The position numbers and the translations under genes were made by a program. Under the pieces are notes generated by a model. That model saw only the letters and a list, made by a program, of their open reading frames with translations. It made no database searches and was not told where the DNA came from. Source: Streptosporangium violaceochromogenes (GTDB lineage Bacteria; Actinomycetota; Actinomycetes; Streptosporangiales; Streptosporangiaceae). From it: a stretch of 64,000 nt of DNA. This document shows, in pieces, positions 1-5,822 of the stretch. Each line of letters starts with the position of its first letter. The stretch's first letter is position 1. Location of the stretch: contig NZ_BNBB01000005.1 of NCBI RefSeq assembly GCF_014654615.1, forward strand, positions 62,001 through 126,000. Direction: 5' to 3'.

Positions 1-5
1 CCCCC

Positions 6-188
6 TTGAGCAGCCGCTACGAACTCCACACCCGAATCGCCGCCCTCCAGGCAGTCCTCGCCAAGGCCGAGCGTCAGCTCCCCCTCAACCAGCCCATCCG
101 CTCGACCCACCTCTACGAGGAGGCCATCAAGACCCTCGACGAAATGACCGCCCAATTCCGCGCCACCATCGACCAGGCCCGCCCGTGA
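6..188 (+). CDS. small phage protein, possibly incomplete at the window edge
   Basis: A 60-residue, mostly helical, charged protein of unknown function. The only start visible is a TTG at position 6, and the frame is open to the left edge, so the true start may lie outside the window. It overlaps the next gene by four bases (GTGA), which places it at the head of a tightly packed run of small plus-strand phage genes in front of the terminase. Confidence 0.5.
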   Translation: MSSRYELHTRIAALQAVLAKAERQLPLNQPIRSTHLYEEAIKTLDEMTAQFRATIDQARP

Positions 189-535
189 TCTCCACCCCCG
201 CCGTCCTCGACACCTGCCCCCGCTGCGGCACTCCCCTCCTCGTCGGCTACTCCGAGGGCCTCCTCATCCGAGCCACCGCCACCCCCGTGGACCCCCACGG
301 CGAACTCGACGCCCTCACCGCCGGCCGCATGACCTACGACGTCCAGCCCCTCGGCCTCCCACGCAAGCCGTACCTCATGCACCGGCACGCCTGGAGAATC
401 CAGGCCGCCCGGAAATGGAACGTCGTCGCCACCCACAAATGCCCACCCGAAGCACAGGCCCCGTATTTCAGGCCCGACCCCGTACCAATCGCCATTCCCT
501 ACGGGTCACCGATCCCCGAAAATCCGCCGTTCTAA
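185..535 (+). CDS. hypothetical phage protein with N-terminal CxxC knuckle
   Basis: A 116-residue protein of unknown function with a single Cys-Pro-x-Cys knuckle (TCPRCGTPL) near residues 10 to 18. One knuckle is visible and a second half is not obvious, so a full zinc ribbon is unproven. The GTG start overlaps the stop of the upstream gene, which indicates translational coupling. Proteins of this kind, short and with a zinc knuckle, are common in the pre-terminase region of actinobacterial phages; that comparison is general knowledge, not a match made here. Confidence 0.6.
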   Translation: MISTPAVLDTCPRCGTPLLVGYSEGLLIRATATPVDPHGELDALTAGRMTYDVQPLGLPRKPYLMHRHAWRIQAARKWNVVATHKCPPEAQAPYFRPDPVPIAIPYGSPIPENPPF

Positions 536-551
536 ATTCCGTGGAGACTCG

Positions 552-737
552 ATGACCACCCCCGACATCCCGCCCACCGACCCCTGCCGCCTCTGCGCCG
601 AAAAAGGACGCCGCCTCAACGGCCAACCCATCATCGTCAAACGGTGGACCCCCGGCGCCGTCGGCACCGTCCAGGTGTGCGCCGTATGCGACGTCAACCC
701 CGTCACCGGCCCCCTCTCCCCCTGGAGCGCCCTGTGA
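552..737 (+). CDS. small two-knuckle zinc-binding-like phage protein
   Basis: A 61-residue protein with two Cys pairs, CRLC near residue 11 and CAVC near residue 47, the layout of a small zinc finger. A GGAG sequence precedes the ATG. Its TGA overlaps the GTG of the next gene. It may bind nucleic acid or a protein partner; nothing in the sequence says which. Confidence 0.6.
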   Translation: MTTPDIPPTDPCRLCAEKGRRLNGQPIIVKRWTPGAVGTVQVCAVCDVNPVTGPLSPWSAL

Positions 738-1432
738 GCGACCTCGCCGAAGTCCGCGCCGACCTCGAATGGGTCATGGCCTACTGGCCCGACCTGGTTG
801 ACGCCCGCCTCCCGATGGCCACGAAACGCCCCTGGCGGCAAACCGAACTCACCCTTGAGGCGCGTGCCGAACAGGACGCCCAGGCCCGCCTGGAGCGCAT
901 CGACCGCACCGCCCTCTCACTGGGCGAGTCGCCAGCCCCCGTCGACGTGGTCATCCTGTCCGCCGTGCTCGACCTCCTCGTCCGCGCCGACGACCTCGCC
1001 GCCGCAGTCGCCGAGCACGCCGGGCTGCCCGTGCTCCCGGCACCCCGCCCCGGTGAGCTCGACGCGTGGCCGTACCTCGCCTACGCCGCGGCACACCTGG
1101 ATGAGGACCTCGCCGAGTGGGCGGCCCCGATCGCCCGCCGCATGTACGAGCAGACCGCCTCAGCACTCGCCATGATCCACGACGGCCAAACCCTGGACGT
1201 CGTATGCCCCTGGTGCTCCACGACGGCTGTGTGGCGCGTACAGGAGCTCCCAGGCGGCATCGTCGCCATCGTCTGCCACGGGGAGTGCGAGCCCCCGCTA
1301 AACGAAGTGGGGACGTGGTGGGGCGGACGCCCCGTCTGGCCGATCACGGACTGGGAACGCCTCGCCCACCACGTCCAAGCCGCCGAGAAGCGTTCACGCG
1401 AGACCGTAGCCCGAGGGAAGATGGCATCATGA
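734..1432 (+). CDS. hypothetical phage protein with C-terminal zinc ribbon
   Basis: A 232-residue protein of unknown function. The start chosen is the GTG that overlaps the upstream TGA (GTGA); the open frame extends further left but only as an antisense-like shadow of the previous gene. The first 130 residues are helical and acidic. A CPWC pair and a CxxxC pair (CHGEC) about 28 residues apart near residues 156 to 187 look like a zinc ribbon. The stop overlaps the following ATG, so the five first genes form one coupled run. Confidence 0.6.
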   Translation: MSDLAEVRADLEWVMAYWPDLVDARLPMATKRPWRQTELTLEARAEQDAQARLERIDRTALSLGESPAPVDVVILSAVLDLLVRADDLAAAVAEHAGLPVLPAPRPGELDAWPYLAYAAAHLDEDLAEWAAPIARRMYEQTASALAMIHDGQTLDVVCPWCSTTAVWRVQELPGGIVAIVCHGECEPPLNEVGTWWGGRPVWPITDWERLAHHVQAAEKRSRETVARGKMAS

Positions 1433-1626
1433 GCGACGATTCCACCGTCGAGCGCTGCGAATTCTGTTTCGAGGAAGGAGTCTGGGCCTTCCCGGGCGGC
1501 GCTTCGATCCCAGGAAACATCTACACGCCCCCCCGCAGTCACACGGTCGAGACACTCGACGAGGCCAGAACCATCAAGATTGACAGCTGCCCGCACAATA
1601 ACCGCAGGCGTCCCGACCTGGCTTGA
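1429..1626 (+). CDS. small Cys-rich phage protein
   Basis: A 65-residue protein starting at an ATG that overlaps the upstream TGA. It has a CEFC knuckle at about residues 9 to 12 and one further Cys (SCPHN) near residue 56. It closes the coupled run of zinc-knuckle genes and is followed by a strong terminator. Function unknown. Confidence 0.55.
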   Translation: MSDDSTVERCEFCFEEGVWAFPGGASIPGNIYTPPRSHTVETLDEARTIKIDSCPHNNRRRPDLA

Positions 1627-1667
1627 CGAGTTATCCACAAGGGTGAGATCATCGATTCACGCGACGC

Positions 1668-1707
1668 ATGTCCGGAAGCTGTCAAGCCTTCCGGACATTT
1701 TTCTTTT
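1668..1707 (+). terminator. Rho-independent terminator before the terminase genes
   Basis: A perfect 11-base stem (ATGTCCGGAAG with CTTCCGGACAT, loop of 9) is followed directly by TTTTTCTTTT. It separates the early small genes from the packaging and structural operon, which implies either a separate promoter after it or antitermination during late transcription. Confidence 0.85.
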
Positions 1708-1727
1708 CCAGGTGGGGGTGACCGAGT

Positions 1728-2135
1728 GTGCCCCCACCCATCGACCCCACGAAGCGCGCCGCGATCCTCGACTCCATCAAACTCGGCGGAAAGCGCAACG
1801 CGATCGCCCGCCAGCACAGCGTCAGCCCGTCCACCGTCTCCAAACTGGCCGCAGAGATCGGGCACGCCTTCGACCGGGCGCAGACGAAACACGCGACGGC
1901 CGCGAGCGTGGCCGACAGCGCCGCCCGCCGCGCCAAGCTCGCCGAGAACCTGATCCAGCTCGCTGAACTGTCCATGGACCAAGCCGTCGCCGAGCTCGGC
2001 GACGCGTCCGCCCGGGACGCGGCCGTCGTGCTGGGGATCGCGGTCGACAAGCACCGCGCCCTCGTCGACATGGACCGCGACCCCGAGGGCCTGGCCGCGG
2101 TGGACGCGTGGCTGAGAGGGATCACAGGCCAGTGA
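1728..2135 (+). CDS. terminase small subunit-like HTH protein
   Basis: A 135-residue protein immediately before the large terminase, which it overlaps by four bases (GTGA). Residues 15 to 45 form a helix-turn-helix (IARQHSVSPSTVSKLAAEIG) of the kind that terminase small subunits use to bind the packaging site. The rest is helical, as in oligomeric TerS proteins. A ribosome binding site AGGTGGGGGTGA lies ahead of two overlapping GTG codons; the one at 1728 is in frame. The role is inferred from position and the HTH rather than from a close family match. Confidence 0.75.
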   Translation: MPPPIDPTKRAAILDSIKLGGKRNAIARQHSVSPSTVSKLAAEIGHAFDRAQTKHATAASVADSAARRAKLAENLIQLAELSMDQAVAELGDASARDAAVVLGIAVDKHRALVDMDRDPEGLAAVDAWLRGITGQ

Positions 2136-3406
2136 TCATCAATCCTCTGGTCGGCAAACAGGTCGAGAGCTTCCGTCTGGCCGATGCGCGCCTGAACCTC
2201 TGGGACGGCTCGGTCCGCTCCTCCAAGACCATCATCAGCCTGTTGAAGTGGATCGAGTTCGTCCGCACCGCCCCCGCCGGCCCCCTCCTCATGGTCGGCA
2301 AAACCGAACGCACCCTGCGCCGGAACATCATCGACCCCCTCGTCGAAATGCTCGGCGAGCAGCGGTGCCGCTACGTGGCCGGCACCGGGGAACTGTTCCT
2401 CCTCGGCCGGAAGATCTACGTCGTCGGCGCGAACGACGAACGCGCCCAGGAGAAAATCCGCGGCTTGTCGTTGGTGGGGGCGTACTGCGACGAGGTGTCC
2501 ACGCTGCCGGAGTCGTTCTTCGTCATGCTCCTCACCCGCCTGAGCATCCCGGGGGCGAGGCTGTTCGGCACGACGAACCCGGACGGCCCCCAGCACTGGC
2601 TGAAGGTCGGCTACCTCGACCGAGCCGCGCTCCACCTCGACATCCACGGCCAGCTCCACCGCAGCGACAACCCGGACGCGCTCAACCTCCACCGGTTCAG
2701 CTTCCAACTTGCCGACAACCCGAACCTCTCCCCCGACTACGTCGCCGCCGTCTCCAGCGAGTTCACCGGCCTCTGGCACCGCCGCCTGATCCTCGGGGAG
2801 TGGTGCCTCGCCGAGGGCGTCGTGTACGAGTCGTGGGATCCGGCCCGGCACGTCGTCGCCGAGCTGCCCGCAATCGCACGCTGGATCTGCTTGAGCCTGG
2901 ACTACGGGACGACCAACCCGTTCCACGCCCTCCTCCTCGGCGTCGGCGTCGACGGCCGGCTGTACGTCGGCCACGAGTGGCGGTGGGACTCGAAGAAGCA
3001 GCGCGGGTCGCTGACGGACGCCGAGTACTCCGAACGGCTCCGCGCCTGGGTCACCGACCTCGGTATCCGGCCGGAGTACACCATCGTCGACCCCAGCGCC
3101 GCGTCGTTCCGCGTGCAGCTCCACCGCGACGGCCAGACGTCCACCCTCGCCGACAACGAAGTGGTGGACGGCATCAGGCAGGTCGCGTCCCTGTTCGCCA
3201 CCGGCCGGCTCCTCGTCCACGCCGAATGCCGGGAGCTCATCCGGGAGATCCCGGCGTACGCGTGGGACCCCGACGCGTCCGAGAAGGGCGAGGACAAGCC
3301 CATCAAGGTCGCCGATCACGGGGTGGATGCGCTCAGGTATGGGGTGCGGACGACGCGGGCGATCTGGGAGCCGATGCTCCGCGAGCCGGTCCTTTTGGCT
3401 GCGTGA
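2132..3406 (+). CDS. phage terminase large subunit
   Basis: A 424-residue DNA packaging motor. The ATPase half has a Walker A variant DGSVRSSKT at about residues 25 to 33 and a Walker B AYCDE at 117 to 121. The RNase H-like nuclease half has acidic motifs LDYGTTN near 256, the Asp of VDPSAASF near 320, and DHGVDALRYG near 395, the usual three metal-binding clusters. The coupled GTG at 2132 is preferred over an upstream in-frame GTG at 2108. The length is normal for PBSX-type phage terminases. It cleaves concatemers and pumps DNA into the portal encoded two genes downstream. Confidence 0.93.
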   Translation: MIINPLVGKQVESFRLADARLNLWDGSVRSSKTIISLLKWIEFVRTAPAGPLLMVGKTERTLRRNIIDPLVEMLGEQRCRYVAGTGELFLLGRKIYVVGANDERAQEKIRGLSLVGAYCDEVSTLPESFFVMLLTRLSIPGARLFGTTNPDGPQHWLKVGYLDRAALHLDIHGQLHRSDNPDALNLHRFSFQLADNPNLSPDYVAAVSSEFTGLWHRRLILGEWCLAEGVVYESWDPARHVVAELPAIARWICLSLDYGTTNPFHALLLGVGVDGRLYVGHEWRWDSKKQRGSLTDAEYSERLRAWVTDLGIRPEYTIVDPSAASFRVQLHRDGQTSTLADNEVVDGIRQVASLFATGRLLVHAECRELIREIPAYAWDPDASEKGEDKPIKVADHGVDALRYGVRTTRAIWEPMLREPVLLAA

Positions 3407-3431
3407 GCGCATCCACGCTGTGATCAACTTT

Positions 3432-3475
3432 CGGGAATGTTGATTCCCGGTACTTCACTTTTCCCCTTTTTCTCA
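3432..3475 (+). terminator. hairpin with T-rich tail after terminase
   Basis: CGGGAAT and ATTCCCG form a perfect 7-base stem with loop GTTG, followed after a short gap by pyrimidine and T-rich sequence. It is a weak terminator or an mRNA stabilising hairpin at the end of the terminase gene. Confidence 0.5.
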
Positions 3476-3491
3476 CTCCTGGAGAATCCTC

Positions 3492-3551
3492 ATGTCACCC
3501 TCCCCTGATGGCCTCACCGGCGACAGCTGGTGCTGGCCGGACCGCACCTAA
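3492..3551 (+). CDS. candidate 19-residue micro-ORF
   Basis: An ATG with a well placed CTGGAGAATCCTC ribosome binding site opens a 19-codon frame (MSPSPDGLTG, then two Trp near the end) that ends 25 bases before the next gene. The next gene has the same style of leader (CTCCTGGAGGCATCTC). It could be a leader peptide. There is no other support, so it is offered as a candidate only. Confidence 0.35.
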   Translation: MSPSPDGLTGDSWCWPDRT

Positions 3552-3576
3552 CCCCCACCCCTCCTGGAGGCATCTC

Positions 3577-3834
3577 ATGAGTCAGGCCCCGAGCATCGGC
3601 CGTATCGTCCACTACGTCAGCCACGGCACCCCCGGCGGCGAGTACCGCTCGGAGTGCCGGGCCGCGATCATCACCGCCGTCCAGCCGGTGAGCGAGCAGT
3701 ACGCCGACGGCACGCCGCTCATCCGCGCGGACCTCGCCGTGCTCAACCCAGAGGGAATGTTCTTCAACCGGGGTTGCGAGCACTCCGAGGACATTCACCA
3801 CGGCGGCACCTGGCACTGGCCCGAGCGGGTCTGA
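3577..3834 (+). CDS. conserved-type small phage protein
   Basis: An 85-residue protein of unknown function starting at an ATG with a clear GGAGG. It begins with GRIVHYVSHG, has an Arg/Cys-bearing middle, and ends with HHGGTWHWPE, a pattern I recall from uncharacterised small proteins of actinobacterial phages and their hosts. It reads like a compact beta-barrel, but that is inference. It is placed between terminase and portal and converges with a minus-strand gene. Confidence 0.65.
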   Translation: MSQAPSIGRIVHYVSHGTPGGEYRSECRAAIITAVQPVSEQYADGTPLIRADLAVLNPEGMFFNRGCEHSEDIHHGGTWHWPERV

Positions 3835-3842
3835 GGTCAGGT

Positions 3843-3878
3843 GTGTCGGCCGACCTCCAGTCGGATATCGGCCGACAC
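3843..3878. terminator. bidirectional terminator hairpin between convergent genes
   Basis: A perfect 11-base stem (GTGTCGGCCGA with TCGGCCGACAC) with a 14-base loop lies exactly between the ends of the convergent genes at 3577-3834 and 3891-4052. No long T-tract follows on either side. Confidence 0.6.
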
Positions 3879-3890
3879 GCCATCGGAGCG

Positions 3891-4052
3891 CTACCCGAGA
3901 CGGGTGACGCTTTCGATCAAGGCGTTGCGCACGCTCTTCACGACCTCGTCGCCGTCGTAGAAGTCGTGGAACCCGTGCCGGGTGAGCACGCGCTCCGCCT
4001 CAATCGTTTCCCGGCGGCGGGGTGACCGCCACAGAATTTCAAACTTCGCCAT
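3891..4052 (-). CDS. small minus-strand phage protein (moron candidate)
   Basis: A 53-residue protein of unknown function, Arg-rich at the start (FEILWRSPRRRETIEAE) and ending with a helix. The ATG at 4052 has a GGAAAGG ribosome binding site about 10 bases ahead; a longer frame with upstream starts lacks one. It lies opposite to all neighbouring structural genes, in a spot of lower GC, the usual look of a gene inserted into a phage late operon with its own promoter. Confidence 0.6.
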   Translation of the reverse strand: MAKFEILWRSPRRRETIEAERVLTRHGFHDFYDGDEVVKSVRNALIESVTRLG

Positions 4053-4164
4053 TCCTGGAAACCTTTCCGTGAATTGAAAATACCTACCCTTCAATTATCG
4101 GGGAATGGCGAAATGAAATGTTAGTGCCACCTCGTTGTTGCAGGTCAGAGCCATAGGAGAACCG

Positions 4165-5739
4165 ATGCCGTTGCCCAACGGCGGCGGCATCTGGCCGCCC
4201 CACCACCTCACCCCCATCCACCACCAGTACGCCACCCTCGACGCCTGGTTTCGCGGCGGCGCCGACGAGCTTGCTCTCCTCTACGGAGCCCAGGGCGCCG
4301 GGGCCCGGCCCACGAACCGGCCCTCCCAGTACCGCGGGGGCATCGTCGGCGCGACGGCCCGCTGGTTCTGGGGCGCCCCCACCCCCGCCGGGGAGCGCCG
4401 CACGAAACTCCACGTGCCGGTTGCCTCAGACATCGCCACCATGTCCTCGGACCTGCTCTTCTCCGAACCCCCCAGCTTGACCGTCGAAAACGTCCAGACG
4501 CAGGAGCGCATCGAGGAACTCGTCGAGAACGGCCTCCAAGCCACCCTCCTGGAAGGTGCCGAAGTCGGAGCCGCGCTCGGCGACTACTACCTCCGCGCCG
4601 TCTGGGACACCCAAGTCGCCGAGAAGCCGTGGCTCGCGGTGGTGCACGCGGACGCGGCCGTCCCCGAGTGGCGATGGGGAAAACTCGCGGCCGTCACGTT
4701 CTGGCGGGTCGTCGAACAGGACGACCGCACCTACCTCCGCCACCTGGAACGGCACGAGCCCGGCCACATCCTCCACGGCCTTTATCGGGGAGAAGCCGGG
4801 GACCTCGGCAAACAGATCCCCCTGTCCTCGACTCCGGCCACCGCGGGCCTGGAGCCCGTCATCGAAACCCGGATCCCGAAACTGACCGCGGTGCACGTCC
4901 CCAACATGCGGCCCAACCGCGACTGGCGGAACCTCCCTGCCGGCGCCCCCCTCGGCCGCTCGGATTTCGCCGGGCCCGTCCTCGGCCTGATGGACGCGCT
5001 GGACGAGACGTATACGTCGTGGATGCGGGACATCCGGCTCGGCAAGGGCAGGCTGCACGTCCCGAAGAACTACCTGGAGAAACTCGGCCCCGGTCAGGGT
5101 GCCGCGTTCGACCCGGATCGTGAGCTGTACGAGGGCCTCGACACGCTGGGTGCGGCCGACGGCAAGATGGAGATCACGGCCACCCAGTTCGCGATCCGCG
5201 TGGCCGAGCATCGGGACACCGGCGCCGAGCTGCTCGCCGCGATCCTCCGCGCCACCGGCTACTCCGCGCAGTCGTTCGGCCTGTCGGGCGAGGTCGCGGT
5301 CACGGCCACCGAAGTCTCAGCGAAGGAGAGGCGCTCGCTCACCACCAGAGGCAGGAAGGCCCTCTACACCGTGCCGCCCCTGGCCGACGCGGTCGAGATG
5401 CTCCTCCAGCTCGAAGTCGCCCTCTTCGGCTCTGGCATCGAGCCGGAGCGGCCAACCGTGACCCTCGCCGACTCCGTCAGCCCGGACATTCAGCAACTCG
5501 CCACCACGGCCGAGCTGATGCGCCGGGCCGAGGCCGCGAGCGACGAGACCCTCGTGCGTCTCCTTCACCCCGATTGGGATGAGACGGAGGTGCAGGCTGA
5601 GGTGGCGAGGATCGCGGACGCCCGCCCGAAGCCGGTCATGGATCCGTTCGCGCTCCCCTCGGAGATGACCGGGCCCGAGAGCGAGGATGAGGCCCCGGAG
5701 GGCGAGGAGCAGGACGGGCCGCCCGCCCGTCAGGAATGA
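4165..5739 (+). CDS. phage portal protein
   Basis: A 524-residue protein between the terminase and the MuF protein, with the length and overall layout of SPP1 gp6-type portals. It forms the dodecameric ring through which the terminase pumps DNA. The first part contains conserved-looking STL patches (ASDIATMSSDLLFSEPP), and the last 60 residues are acidic (EMTGPESEDEAPEGEEQ), as in many actinophage portals. The ATG at 4165 follows AGGAGA; the open frame begins 30 bases earlier without a site. Confidence 0.85.
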   Translation: MPLPNGGGIWPPHHLTPIHHQYATLDAWFRGGADELALLYGAQGAGARPTNRPSQYRGGIVGATARWFWGAPTPAGERRTKLHVPVASDIATMSSDLLFSEPPSLTVENVQTQERIEELVENGLQATLLEGAEVGAALGDYYLRAVWDTQVAEKPWLAVVHADAAVPEWRWGKLAAVTFWRVVEQDDRTYLRHLERHEPGHILHGLYRGEAGDLGKQIPLSSTPATAGLEPVIETRIPKLTAVHVPNMRPNRDWRNLPAGAPLGRSDFAGPVLGLMDALDETYTSWMRDIRLGKGRLHVPKNYLEKLGPGQGAAFDPDRELYEGLDTLGAADGKMEITATQFAIRVAEHRDTGAELLAAILRATGYSAQSFGLSGEVAVTATEVSAKERRSLTTRGRKALYTVPPLADAVEMLLQLEVALFGSGIEPERPTVTLADSVSPDIQQLATTAELMRRAEAASDETLVRLLHPDWDETEVQAEVARIADARPKPVMDPFALPSEMTGPESEDEAPEGEEQDGPPARQE

Positions 5740-5763
5740 GAAGAATTCGCAGGTCAGCATCAT

Positions 5764-5781
5764 TTTCGGGACTTCCCGAAA
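5764..5781. repeat. perfect palindrome TTTCGGGA / TCCCGAAA
   Basis: An 8-base inverted repeat with a 2-base centre lies in the 78-base gap between portal and MuF genes. It could be a protein-binding site or mRNA hairpin. The half-site resembles the stem of the hairpin at 3432 and of the one at 26556. Confidence 0.5.
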
Positions 5782-5796
5782 TTGATCGAAAGTAGC

Positions 5797-5822
5797 ACCG
5801 CGAGGGGGTGATCCCTCGTGGC
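5797..5822 (+). promoter_or_regulatory. hairpin that overlaps the ribosome binding site of the MuF gene
   Basis: The sequence ACCGCGAGGGGGTGATCCC and the following TCGTGGC is found again, with one extra G, at 16778-16803. CGAGGG (5801-5806) pairs with CCCTCG (5813-5818). The left arm contains the Shine-Dalgarno GAGGGGG and the right arm runs into the GTG start. Folding would hide the site from ribosomes. Confidence 0.65.

Noticed and set aside
1682-3427. 581-codon open frame on the minus strand across the terminase genes
   Set aside because: It is antisense to well-supported TerS and TerL genes, has Arg/Val/Gly/Asp-rich shadow composition typical of high-GC DNA, and no ribosome binding site.
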